From NCBI GenBank assembly GCA_964400875.1, contig CAYNWK010000047.1:1-29491 (forward strand): 29,491 nt of DNA. Direction: 5' to 3'. This DNA comes from CAYNWK01 sp964400875. Lineage in GTDB: Bacteria; Chloroflexota; Anaerolineae; Anaerolineales; UBA4823. Within the stretch, counting starts at the first letter, position 1. The number at the start of each line of letters is the position of its first letter. Position numbers and translations under genes: made by a program. The notes below the pieces were generated by a model. It saw only the letters and a program-made list of their open reading frames with translations. It was not told the DNA's origin and did not search any database. Positions 7,045-15,212 of the stretch are shown one piece after another.

Positions 7045-7788
7045 GTGAAAACAATGAATCCAGCCCATTTCGAAGTGCTCATCCTGATCGGACGCCCGGC
7101 TTCCGGTAAAAGCGAGATCATCGACCTGTTGCTGCGCACGCCGGCCCCGGAGAGGGCCAGTCGTTTTCGGCTGGGCGAGGTGGACAGGCTCGATGATTTT
7201 CCGATGTTGTGGGCCTGGTTCGAAGAGGATTACATCCTTAGCGAGCAACTGGGGCAGCCCCGCCTGCACACCGATGCGCAAGGGTATTTCAAGTACGGCT
7301 ATCTCTGGCATTTATTGATCGAACGCCTTGGCCTCGAATATCACAAGCGCCTGGGCGAGGACCCCGCTTACCACGAACGCGCCACGACCCTGTTAGAATT
7401 CTCGCGCGGCAGCCAGCACGGCGGCTACCGGGCTGCTCTCCCTCATTTGCCGGACGACCTGCTGGGCCGCGCTGGAGTGCTTTATGTAAATGTTTCGTTC
7501 GAGGAATCACTGCGCAAGAACCGCCGCCGCTACAACCCTGAACGGCCTCACAGCATCCTGGAACACGGCCTGCCCGACGAAAAACTGGAACGGCTGTACC
7601 GCCACGACGACTGGGCAGAGTTCAGCGCCCCGGATTTGGAGTATTTACACGTTAAGCATCTGCAGGTGCCGTACGTGGTCTTCGAGAATGAAGACGACGT
7701 GACCTCCGGACCGCCCGAGCAGCTGGCTGCCCGCCTGGAATCCGTTCTCGGCAGGCTGTGGCTTATCCGCAACGCTGGGAGTTCGTGA
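7045..7788 (+). CDS. P-loop NTPase, kinase-like, of unknown function
   Basis: The 247-residue protein starts with a strand followed by a Walker A loop GRPASGKS (residues 16-23), as in small nucleotide or sugar kinases. Later segments include GVLYVNVSFEESLRKNRRRYNP, whose Arg-rich helix resembles the lid of P-loop kinases. I do not recognise a specific family. The start is taken as GTG 7045 because AGGAGGAG lies 7 nt upstream; an ATG three codons later (7054) is the alternative. The open frame from 6976 lacks a ribosome site. It stands alone between a divergent gene and msrA, 121 nt before the latter. An ATP-dependent phosphotransferase role is inference. Confidence 0.7.
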   Translation: MKTMNPAHFEVLILIGRPASGKSEIIDLLLRTPAPERASRFRLGEVDRLDDFPMLWAWFEEDYILSEQLGQPRLHTDAQGYFKYGYLWHLLIERLGLEYHKRLGEDPAYHERATTLLEFSRGSQHGGYRAALPHLPDDLLGRAGVLYVNVSFEESLRKNRRRYNPERPHSILEHGLPDEKLERLYRHDDWAEFSAPDLEYLHVKHLQVPYVVFENEDDVTSGPPEQLAARLESVLGRLWLIRNAGSS

Positions 7789-7909
7789 GTGCAGAGTTCC
7801 GCTAAAAGTAAGTTTTTCGATCCACCGCGCATCTTATCATTGCATTCATGCGGAGCGTCCTGCCGGGTTTCGCCGGCCGCGTTCCAAGCTTCCAAAGGAG
7901 ATACAGTTA

Positions 7910-8464
7910 ATGAGCATAAACGATAACCATACCGAAACCATTACCCTGGGCGGCGGTTGTTTCTGGTGCCTGGAACCGCTCTTTGCCGAGCTGGTCGGCG
8001 TCAAGGACGCCGTGGTGGGCTATTCCGGCGGTCACGTAGAGGACCCCTCCTACCAGCAGGTATGCACCGGCCGCACCGGTCACGCCGAGGTCGTTCAGGT
8101 TACCTTCGACCCGGAGACGATCTCCCTCGATGAGATCTTGAAGATCTTCCTAACCACCCACGACCCGACCACGCTCAATCGCCAGGGCGCCGACGTAGGC
8201 CCACAGTACCGCTCGGCCATTTTTTACCACGATGAGGAGCAGCGCAAGACCGCTCAGCGGGTCATCGAAGAGATCGAGAACGCCGGTATCTGGGGGAAAC
8301 CCATCGTCACCGAGGTCGCTCCCTTCGATGAGTTCTACAAGGCCGAGGAATATCACCAAGAATACTACGAAAAGAACCCGGGCGCCGGTTACTGCCGGGT
8401 GGTGATCGCCCCCAAGGTAGCCAAGTTCCGCAAGAACTACGCCGACCAGTTGAAAAGCCGCTGA
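7910..8464 (+). CDS. msrA: Peptide-methionine (S)-S-oxide reductase
   Basis: This is the 184-residue MsrA enzyme, which reduces methionine-S-sulfoxide in proteins and free methionine, with thioredoxin as electron donor. The signature GGGCFWCLE places the catalytic cysteine at residue 17. It is followed by GVKDAVVGYSGG, YQQVCTGRTGHAEVVQVTFDP and THDPTTLNRQGADVGPQYRSAIFY, all family hallmarks. A C-terminal cysteine in GAGYCRVVI is a candidate resolving residue. AAAGGAG lies 9 nt before the ATG. There is no fused MsrB domain and no msrB in the window. It appears to be a single-gene unit. Confidence 0.97.
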   Translation: MSINDNHTETITLGGGCFWCLEPLFAELVGVKDAVVGYSGGHVEDPSYQQVCTGRTGHAEVVQVTFDPETISLDEILKIFLTTHDPTTLNRQGADVGPQYRSAIFYHDEEQRKTAQRVIEEIENAGIWGKPIVTEVAPFDEFYKAEEYHQEYYEKNPGAGYCRVVIAPKVAKFRKNYADQLKSR

Positions 8465-8505
8465 ACCTTGCCTCAGTAGGTAGCCAGGGGATAGACTCAC
8501 AACCA

Positions 8506-9405
8506 ATGAACGCAGCCAACCGGGCGCGCCAGGCTCTCGACAAATACCACGAACGCTTGCTGACCATCTCTCCTGAACTGGAGATCGAGACGGTCGAGGT
8601 CAACGTCGAAGGGTTGGTGAACGACGTGATCATTGTCAACGGCGAGTGGGTCTTCCGCTTTGCCAAGGACGATTGGGCGGTCAGGGCGCTGGAGAGAGAA
8701 CTGCAAATCCTCAACCTGGTCCGCCCGCATCTTTCTTTAAGTATCCCCCAACCATTTTACACGTCTGGCGACGCCATCGCTTACCGGCGCGTGCCTGGAG
8801 AGACCCTCACCCGAGAGCTCTTAAACGACTTGAGCAAACGGGACCGGCGCACCATCGCCGGGCAGCTGGGCGATTTTTTACGCGAGTTGAACCAGGTGCC
8901 GGTCACCGAAGGGTTGCCGGCTACCTCTGCCCCGGTGCGCTACCAGGACTGGATCGAGATCCGCCGCAAGGCGGAGCAAAAGGTCTACCCGCTGCTGATG
9001 AGGCACCAGATCCAGTGGGCGGAACGGCTCTTCGATGGGATCCTGGACAATGCCGATAATTTCGCGTACCGCCCCCAGCTGATCCACGGCGACCTGGGCT
9101 GCTACCACATCCTGTGCGTCCCCCAGTCCGGGCGGCTTGGCGGGGTGATCGATTTCGGCGTCGCCGGGGTGGGCGACCCGGCCAACGACCTGGCCAATCT
9201 GATCCAGTATTACGGGGAAACCTTTGTCCAGCAGGTGGTTAAAGCCTATCCCCAGGCGGAAGAATTCCTGCCCCGGGCCCGCTTTTACGCCCAGGCGCTC
9301 GAGCTGCAGTGGGCCCTCAACGGCTTGGACGGGGGCGCAACCTACTGGTTCACCGCCCACCTGGGCGGCGCGCGGGACATTCGCAGCGAATCAGGCCCTT
9401 GCTGA
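8506..9405 (+). CDS. APH/macrolide-phosphotransferase-like kinase
   Basis: The 299-residue protein has the phosphotransferase-enzyme (APH) fold: an N-lobe Lys54 in RFAK with Glu65 downstream, a hinge around YRRVPGETL, the catalytic loop IHGDLGCYHIL (Asp196) and the metal-binding GVIDFG (Asp216) followed by GDPANDLA. The loop residue that is usually Asn in aminoglycoside kinases is His201. From memory, macrolide 2'-phosphotransferases of the Mph type also have His there. The substrate may be an antibiotic, a sugar or an amino alcohol; resistance should not be assumed. The ribosome site before ATG 8506 is weak. It begins 41 nt after msrA and could share its transcript. Confidence 0.82.
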   Translation: MNAANRARQALDKYHERLLTISPELEIETVEVNVEGLVNDVIIVNGEWVFRFAKDDWAVRALERELQILNLVRPHLSLSIPQPFYTSGDAIAYRRVPGETLTRELLNDLSKRDRRTIAGQLGDFLRELNQVPVTEGLPATSAPVRYQDWIEIRRKAEQKVYPLLMRHQIQWAERLFDGILDNADNFAYRPQLIHGDLGCYHILCVPQSGRLGGVIDFGVAGVGDPANDLANLIQYYGETFVQQVVKAYPQAEEFLPRARFYAQALELQWALNGLDGGATYWFTAHLGGARDIRSESGPC

Positions 9406-9568
9406 ACCCAGCCTAGCGGCCTCATCCTTACAATTCCAACCAAATATATAGAAATTTTAAAGATTTGAACGCCGCCTGAACTCTGCTTGTACTTAATGTA
9501 ACTGCACTGGCAAAAATGCGCGTTTACCGCGCTTTGACTCGCCGCAGTTGACGAACGCGGAGGCAGAG

Positions 9569-12289
9569 ATGACGGCAAAAACACGCTCCAGACCCAAACG
9601 AGCGGATACGCTGATCCGCACGAAGCTATACGCGCCCCAGGTGCAGCCCACCTGGGTGTCGCGGCCGAGGTTGGTGGCGCGCCTGAACGAGGTTGCGCGC
9701 TGCTCCCTGACCCTGGTGGCGGCGCCTGCCGGCTTTGGCAAGACCACCCTGCTGGGGGAATGGGTCGCCGCGGCCAGGTCTGAATCCCAACCGGTAGCCT
9801 GGCTGACGTTGGACGAACGCGATAACGATCCGGCTCGCTTCAGCAGGTACCTGATCACCGCGCTCGCCGGGCTGGGGCTGCCCGTGGACGAAAAAATTAT
9901 CGTTGACCGGGATGGCGCGCCGCGCACGCTGGAAGCGTGGTTCACACAAATAATCAACCAGCTCACCGGGGTGGAAGATGACTTCGTCCTGGCGCTCGAC
10001 GATTATCACCTGATTCGAGCCAGGGCGATCCATCAAGGGCTGCTTTTCCTCTTGGACCACCTGCCCCCACAAATGCACGTGATTCTCGCCTCTCGCACGG
10101 ATCCGCCGCTGCCGCTGGGTCAGCTGCGGGCGCGCGGCCACTTGCTCGAACTGCGCGCCGCCGATCTGCGCTTCACGACCGCAGAGATGCGCGCCTTTTT
10201 GCGCCAGAAGATGGGCTTGGATCTACCTACCGGCGCGGTAGCCGCCCTGGAGGCGCGCACCGAGGGCTGGATCGCCGCTGTGCAGTTGGCCGCCATTGCC
10301 ATGCAAGACCGCCAGGACCTGCCCTACTTCGTCCAATCTTTCGACGGGGATCACCGCTACGTGGTCGATTACCTGGCGGAACAGGTGCTGCAGCAGCAGC
10401 CCGAAAGCGTGCGGTCGTTTCTGCTGAAAACCTCGATCCTGGAACGGTTGACCGGCCCTTTGTGCGACGCCCTGACCGGCCAGGCAGACGGTCGCGACAC
10501 TTTGGAGCGCCTGGAAAAAGCCAATTTATTCCTGGTTCCGCTGGACGATAACCGGCAATGGTATCGCTACCACCACCTGTTCACCCGCTTTTTACGTGAC
10601 CGCCTGAAACAGTCCGATCCCGGTCGCTGGCCTGTGTTGCAGCGCCAGGCGATGGCCTGGTACGAGGACAACGGCTACCTGGCCGAAGCGGTCGACCACG
10701 CCCTGACTGTCGGCGACGCCGAGCAGGCCCTACCCCTGGTCGAACAAGTCGCCGAAGAGATCTGGATGAAAGGTGAAATGGTCCGCTTGCTGGGTTGGTT
10801 GGAGGCGTTGCCCGACGAGCTGCTGCGCGCCCGCCCGCGGTTGTGCATCTTCCACGCCTGGATAGCCAACATCATGGGGGAATTCGAACGCCGGGATCAA
10901 CGCCTGTGCGATGCGGAAAAATGCCTGAGCTGCCCCGATGACGGTCAGTTCGACCGGGACTTGCTGCAAGGTATGCTGGCTGCAACCCACGGCATCGTGG
11001 CGATCATGGCGGGCGATGCGACCCGCACCCTGGAACTCTGCCAGCGCGCCCTGGCCGACCTTCCGGAGGACAATCTGGTCTGGCGCTGCGTGGTCAAGCG
11101 CAACCTGGGCAACGCCTACCTGCTGGAGGACAAGACCCAGGCTGCTCACCTGGCCTTTACCGAAGCTGTGGCGGACAGCCGCCGGGCCGGCAACACCTAC
11201 GTGGCGCTGATCTCGATGTACGAGCTGGCCGAGCTGCAGATCGTCCTGGGTCACCTGCACCACGCCGAGCACACCTGCCGAACGGCTTTGCAGTTGGCCG
11301 CCGAACGCGGCGCGCCCGGTATAACCATTGTCGGCGCGCTGCACCTCGGATTGTGCGAAGTGCTGCGTGAGCGCAACCGGCTGGATGAAGCCCGAGAGCA
11401 CGCCCTTGCCGGAATTGAGTATGGACTGCGCGACCGCAGCATCGGCGTGCGGGTGTGCGGCTACACTCGGCTCGGGTCGATTGAAGCGGCACGGGGAGAT
11501 TACCAGGCCGCGGACGAAGCCTACTTGAAGGCTATGCAGCTGGCCCCCAGGCTGGTGCGCACCGCCTTTATCTCCCACCAAGATGCCCAGGCCCGCCTGT
11601 GGAGCCGCCAGGGGGATCGCAAAGCCGCAGCCCGCTGGGTCCAGCAAGCCGGCTTGCAGCCCTCCAGCGAGATCACCTTGCTCAACGAAGCCGGTTACCT
11701 GACCCTGACGCGCCTGTTGCTCGCCGAAGGCCAGCTGGACGAAGCCCACAGCTTGCTGGAACACCTGGAGGAGGCTGCCAGGACCGCGGGACGGACCGGC
11801 AGGGTGATCGAGAGCCGCCTGCTGCGCACCCGGCTGTATCACATGCGGGGCGAAACCGCCCAGGCGGAGAACCTGCTTGTCCAGGCGCTGGTGCTGGCCG
11901 AACCGGAGGGTTACCTGCGAATTTTCCTGGATGAAGGTGAGGTTATCCGCCAGCTGGTGCTGCAAATTCGCCAAACTGCGCCCCCCGGCCCGGTGCGCGT
12001 TTATCTGGACCGGTTGCTGGAGTCATTTGGCGTCGAGGCGGAAGCCATACCGGCGCTGCACGCCGAAGGTCTGTTCCGCGGCCAACTGGTAGATCCGCTC
12101 AGCGAACGGGAGATGGACGTATTGCGGTTGATCGCCGCCGGCCTGACCAACCAGGAAGTCGCCGAAGAACTGGTCGTAGCGACCAGCACCGTGCACTGGC
12201 ACACGAAAAACATCTACCGCAAGCTGGACGTTTCCAGCCGCACCCAGGCCAGCCTGCGCGCCCGCGAACTGGGTATCCTGGCGGCCTAG
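9569..12289 (+). CDS. MalT-like LuxR-family transcriptional regulator (STAND ATPase)
   Basis: This is a 906-residue large ATP-binding LuxR regulator. The order is an N-terminal NTPase with Walker A APAGFGKTT (residues 52-60) and Walker B-like FVLALDDYH, then ILASRTDPPLPLGQLRARG, which is typical of the MalT/AcoK group. A winged-helix and arm region follows, then a long TPR-like helical sensor domain (about 400-800), and finally a LuxR helix-turn-helix beginning LSEREMDVLRLIAAG with the recognition helix STVHWHTKNIYRKL. Such proteins oligomerise when a ligand and ATP bind and then activate transcription. The inducer cannot be read from the sequence. The ATG at 9569 has GGAGG 5 nt upstream; a TTG at 9548 in frame is not needed. 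A possible promoter (TTGAAC 9465-9470, 17 nt, TGTACT 9488-9493) precedes it. No obvious target operon follows. Confidence 0.93.
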   Translation: MTAKTRSRPKRADTLIRTKLYAPQVQPTWVSRPRLVARLNEVARCSLTLVAAPAGFGKTTLLGEWVAAARSESQPVAWLTLDERDNDPARFSRYLITALAGLGLPVDEKIIVDRDGAPRTLEAWFTQIINQLTGVEDDFVLALDDYHLIRARAIHQGLLFLLDHLPPQMHVILASRTDPPLPLGQLRARGHLLELRAADLRFTTAEMRAFLRQKMGLDLPTGAVAALEARTEGWIAAVQLAAIAMQDRQDLPYFVQSFDGDHRYVVDYLAEQVLQQQPESVRSFLLKTSILERLTGPLCDALTGQADGRDTLERLEKANLFLVPLDDNRQWYRYHHLFTRFLRDRLKQSDPGRWPVLQRQAMAWYEDNGYLAEAVDHALTVGDAEQALPLVEQVAEEIWMKGEMVRLLGWLEALPDELLRARPRLCIFHAWIANIMGEFERRDQRLCDAEKCLSCPDDGQFDRDLLQGMLAATHGIVAIMAGDATRTLELCQRALADLPEDNLVWRCVVKRNLGNAYLLEDKTQAAHLAFTEAVADSRRAGNTYVALISMYELAELQIVLGHLHHAEHTCRTALQLAAERGAPGITIVGALHLGLCEVLRERNRLDEAREHALAGIEYGLRDRSIGVRVCGYTRLGSIEAARGDYQAADEAYLKAMQLAPRLVRTAFISHQDAQARLWSRQGDRKAAARWVQQAGLQPSSEITLLNEAGYLTLTRLLLAEGQLDEAHSLLEHLEEAARTAGRTGRVIESRLLRTRLYHMRGETAQAENLLVQALVLAEPEGYLRIFLDEGEVIRQLVLQIRQTAPPGPVRVYLDRLLESFGVEAEAIPALHAEGLFRGQLVDPLSEREMDVLRLIAAGLTNQEVAEELVVATSTVHWHTKNIYRKLDVSSRTQASLRARELGILAA

Positions 12290-12300
12290 CTTCCGGCAAA

Positions 12301-12340
12301 CCCCCCATTTACCCCCCAGTTTAGGGGGTGACAGTCCCCC
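12301..12340. promoter_or_regulatory. Phased C-run/G-run cluster, putative regulator site
   Basis: Runs of C or G occur at nearly helical spacing: CCCCCC at 12301, CCCCCC at 12312, GGGGG at 12324 and CCCCC at 12336. Within it, ACCCCC (12311-12316) and GGGGGT (12324-12329) form an inverted repeat with a 7-nt centre, and GGGGG/CCCCC (12324-12328 and 12336-12340) form a second. The cluster begins 11 nt after the stop of the MalT-like regulator. It resembles the G/C-run element at 2909-2950 in style but not in exact sequence. It may be an operator for a LuxR-type protein, or mark a promoter facing the spacer. Confidence 0.35.
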
Positions 12341-12398
12341 AATAGGTTTGATAAAGTTGATACCAATGAACCAGAACTACCAAACATATTCTCCTCGT

Positions 12399-12427
12399 AT
12401 GAGGTGAAGTTGCTACCTTCACCTCAT
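12399..12427. repeat. Perfect 11-bp inverted repeat with 7-nt loop
   Basis: ATGAGGTGAAG (12399-12409) and CTTCACCTCAT (12417-12427) are exact reverse complements around TTGCTAC. It lies 110 bp after the MalT-like gene. There is no T-tract on either side, so it is an atypical terminator at best. It could also be an operator or part of a mobile or repeated element. Confidence 0.55.
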
Positions 12428-12483
12428 CGCAATTATCCTCCGATTCTTGCCGCAGCCCTCCTCGGGAGAGCATTCAGCCAGTG

Positions 12484-12516
12484 GTGTAAAAGTCGTCCTT
12501 GTGACGACTTTTACAC
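12484..12516. repeat. Perfect 14-bp inverted repeat with 5-nt loop
   Basis: GTGTAAAAGTCGTC (12484-12497) and GACGACTTTTACAC (12503-12516) match without a mismatch around CTTGT. It is the strongest palindrome of this spacer, about 57 bp beyond the 11-bp inverted repeat. No U-tract follows. Candidate roles are a bidirectional terminator, a protein-binding palindrome or a small interspersed repeat. Confidence 0.6.
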
Positions 12517-12585
12517 TTATAAAGAAACCGGGATGTTTGGCATCCCTCAGGACGGCCGGTATCCCTAATACACAATTCAAAAGAC

Positions 12586-12828
12586 ATGTACAGCGAGATG
12601 CAATTAAAAACCCGCCTCGATCGATTTGCCAGCCGCTGCTCGCCGCCCGCCGACGGCCGGCTGGTCCTGCTCCTCGTTGCGGCGCGCGGCCGCCCGCTGG
12701 CGCGCGGCTGGGGGCGTAGCTTCCTGGCTTTTTGCCATGCGCTGATCGAAGCCGAACAGGCGCCCCCCGGCAATTTGCGCGGCCTGGCCTGCCACCACAT
12801 CCAGTGCAGCGGCGTGCGCTCTTCTTAA
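12586..12828 (+). CDS. Doubtful small ORF, possibly a gene remnant
   Basis: An 80-codon frame begins at ATG 12586 with no clear ribosome site and ends 32 bp before the stop of the convergent 722-residue gene. Codon third positions are GC-rich from about 12610 on, as in real genes here, and the product has a short hydrophobic stretch (RLVLLLVAA). The opposite strand over the same bases (stop at 12604, open up to 12933) is equally plausible by codon use and reads as an alanine-rich, charged peptide. I recognise neither. It could be a decayed gene fragment in either direction. Confidence 0.25.
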   Translation: MYSEMQLKTRLDRFASRCSPPADGRLVLLLVAARGRPLARGWGRSFLAFCHALIEAEQAPPGNLRGLACHHIQCSGVRSS

Positions 12829-12860
12829 ATTAGAACTTACGCATTTAGGTGAGTAATGGC

Positions 12861-15029
12861 CTATCGGGGGGTATTCAGCGGGCGCGCCAGCCTTTCTGGA
12901 ACAGCTGGTTTGCCCGGCAGGATCCGCTCCCAATCCAGCATCTCCCCCAGGTCCGGCGCGTTTTGCACGGGAACGTAGCCGATGAAAACCTTGTTTTCGC
13001 TCACCCCTAAATAATTGTACAGCGGTCGCTTCACCACCCCAATGGTTGACTGGCCCTGGCCGTCATCGGGGAAAGCCGTTTCGAAGGTGATCACGAACGT
13101 TCCATCCACCGTGTCCACCACCTCGACCACGGTGGCTTCGTGATACCAGCGCAGCCACTCGGTGAGGGTCTGCTTGACCATCTTTTTACGCTGGCGCTGC
13201 TGGATCTCGGCTTCGGTTTTGCCCTGTTTACGCAGCCGGGTCACCTCCCCGGGCTTCAGCGGGATCAGCTGTTCGACAGTTTGCGTCTTGGTGCGGCGGT
13301 AGCCATCGCCCACGTTTTGGTACTCCCAGCTCTCCACGCCGCCGGACCTGGCTGAACCGAGCCTACGGTTGCCCCTTGAACCCAGTTTTGCCCCTTCCGG
13401 AAGCAGGCTGTCCCCGTTGCCCAGGCTGAGTGGATGGGCGATCCGCCACGGGTTGGGCTTGTCCTTGACCCACCGCAGCCACAACAGGCTGGCCCCCGCT
13501 TTGAAGTCGCCCGCCGCACGCGGCAGCTTGAAATAAGCCTGCGGTCCCTCGCCGGCCTCTTGGGCGGCGCGCTGCTTGTTCAGGTACCAGTTGGGTTTGG
13601 CGGTCAGGCCGCCGCCGGGGTCCAGGCCGCGCATGTGCTGGATGTGCTCGGCCACCTCGTTGCAAACCGCCCGGGTGACGATCAGCTGGCGCGTCTCGGC
13701 GTGCTCCTGCCGCCAAGCGGTGATGTCGCCTTCCCACTCGTTCATGATGGCGAGCCACTTGCGGTTCTCGAACGACCAGCGCGCCTGCTGTTCTTCATTG
13801 GAGAGCGTCTCCCAGTTTTCACGTTCCACCCCTAGCCGCAGCTGGGTGCGGGCGACGATCTCGGACCACATCCAGGTTGGGAACTCGTCTTTCCTGGTCT
13901 TCAGCGCCTCCAGGGCTTGCTCGTCGCTCAAGCTTTCGACGGCTTCTTTTTCTTCCTCGAGGCGCACCTCCAGGTAAGCCCGGCGCCTGAGGTACGGGTT
14001 GCTCGTCCGCAGGCGGCTGAGCTGCGTTTTCAGGCGGCTCGCCCAGTTGTTCAAATCGTAAATGTGCTGCTGCACATCGCGCGGGTCCGGAGCCTCTGCG
14101 TCGTCTTCGTCCGCGGCCGCGCTGAGCTTCAGCCGCAATTCTTCGATAGTCTCGCCCAGGTTCGGCAAACGGACCTTCTCGAGTTCCGGGGCTTTTTGCT
14201 CCGCCAGCGCCTGGAGCTGTTCGTCGCTGGTCCCTTCGAGCTCCTCCTCCAGATCTTCCTGGCGCAGGGAAACCAGCAGGTCTTTCGGGTCAGACCAGGA
14301 GCCGTGGGCGCTTTTATAGCGCATGCCGGAAAAGTGGATCACCATGTACTGCAGCCAATGCGGGAATCGCTCCGGTTCGGCCCGGAATCGGGCGACGATC
14401 TTCTCGAGCAGTTGATCGTGATCCAGGCTTTCCAGCTCGGCCTTGTAGTTGAGCGCCTTCCAACGGACGATATCCTCCACCCCCAGGTCAGCGAGCGCGT
14501 CCGGTTCGGGCAGTTCGTCCTGCAGCTTATACGCGGACAGCAGTGCATCCATGCGCTCGATCTGCGGGCCGATCTCGGCGATCGGGCCGTCCAGCTCAAG
14601 TGCCTCGGCCTCGACCTTCGCCTGCCGGGCTTCGTCGCCCGGATACCAGGCGATCTTGCGGCGGATGCGCTGCTGCTGGTAGCGCAGGTCGTCCCGCCTC
14701 TTGTTCAGAATACCGATCATTTGGGAGGCGTAATATTCACGGCTACGCCGGGTTTTTTTGTATTTGTTGAAGGTGGCGTCATTTTCATCCAAAGCCTGGA
14801 CGGCGGCTTTCAGCCTGTTCCCCACAGCTTCGATCTGCTCCCGCAGCTTCTGGCGGATGACTTCGGCCTCTCCCCGTACGTCGTCGGCGGTTTTCTCGCG
14901 GTACTGCGCCCATTGATCGACTTCGTCATAATAGAACAGGAAGTCACGCAGTTTCTTCTCCCGCATGGGGTAGATCGTCTCGCGCAAGATCGGGTTCTGC
15001 CATTGGAAATAAATCGGATTTTCCGGCAT
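12861..15029 (-). CDS. Large uncharacterised protein with helical, charged regions
   Basis: I do not recognise this 722-residue protein. There is no signal peptide and no transmembrane segment. The N-terminal third (about 40-200) is rich in Glu, Arg, Lys and Gln in helix-like runs and probably forms coiled coils. The middle (about 250-450) is also acidic and helical with regular tryptophans (KWLAIMNEWEGDITAWRQ). A more compact-looking C-terminal part (about 560-722) ends with YNYLGVSENKVFIGYVPVQNAP, which looks like a folded beta-rich domain. GGAGGA lies 5-6 nt before ATG 15029. It stands alone on the minus strand, divergent from the secreted protein gene. A scaffold or large-complex component is conceivable but unsupported. 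It is intact and uses codons like its neighbours. Confidence 0.8.
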   Translation of the reverse strand: MPENPIYFQWQNPILRETIYPMREKKLRDFLFYYDEVDQWAQYREKTADDVRGEAEVIRQKLREQIEAVGNRLKAAVQALDENDATFNKYKKTRRSREYYASQMIGILNKRRDDLRYQQQRIRRKIAWYPGDEARQAKVEAEALELDGPIAEIGPQIERMDALLSAYKLQDELPEPDALADLGVEDIVRWKALNYKAELESLDHDQLLEKIVARFRAEPERFPHWLQYMVIHFSGMRYKSAHGSWSDPKDLLVSLRQEDLEEELEGTSDEQLQALAEQKAPELEKVRLPNLGETIEELRLKLSAAADEDDAEAPDPRDVQQHIYDLNNWASRLKTQLSRLRTSNPYLRRRAYLEVRLEEEKEAVESLSDEQALEALKTRKDEFPTWMWSEIVARTQLRLGVERENWETLSNEEQQARWSFENRKWLAIMNEWEGDITAWRQEHAETRQLIVTRAVCNEVAEHIQHMRGLDPGGGLTAKPNWYLNKQRAAQEAGEGPQAYFKLPRAAGDFKAGASLLWLRWVKDKPNPWRIAHPLSLGNGDSLLPEGAKLGSRGNRRLGSARSGGVESWEYQNVGDGYRRTKTQTVEQLIPLKPGEVTRLRKQGKTEAEIQQRQRKKMVKQTLTEWLRWYHEATVVEVVDTVDGTFVITFETAFPDDGQGQSTIGVVKRPLYNYLGVSENKVFIGYVPVQNAPDLGEMLDWERILPGKPAVPERLARPLNTPR

Positions 15030-15097
15030 AGATTTCCTCCTGGGGTAGGCAGGGCAGATCCCCCGTGCTCACGGTTTCCGTAAATGGATCACTTGGG

Positions 15098-15124
15098 GGT
15101 ATAAGATTGCTTCGATCTTATACC
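15098..15124. repeat. Perfect 10-bp inverted repeat in divergent spacer
   Basis: GGTATAAGAT (15098-15107) and ATCTTATACC (15115-15124) are exact reverse complements. As RNA the stem extends by a U-G and a G-C pair to leave a 3-nt loop. It is 69 bp upstream of the start of the 722-residue gene and could overlap that gene's promoter as an operator, or mark the start of the structured region on the other side. Confidence 0.5.
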
Positions 15125-15212
15125 AGAATAGTCCTGTTTTCAAGGCGGATTTCGGTTGGGCGCCGATCTGAGGCGGGGTATTCCTCGCTGCTCTGCCAGC
15201 GATAAATATTGG

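Noticed and set aside
9548..9568. TTG start for the MalT-like regulator
   Set aside because: ATG 9569 has a ribosome site at proper spacing and the TTG does not.
10730..11974. 414-codon minus-strand frame inside the MalT-like gene
   Set aside because: Antisense to a well-recognised regulator; no ribosome site or family match.
13917..15083. 388-codon plus-strand frame opposite the 722-residue gene
   Set aside because: The minus frame has a strong ribosome site, longer length and protein-like composition; the plus frame is a shadow.
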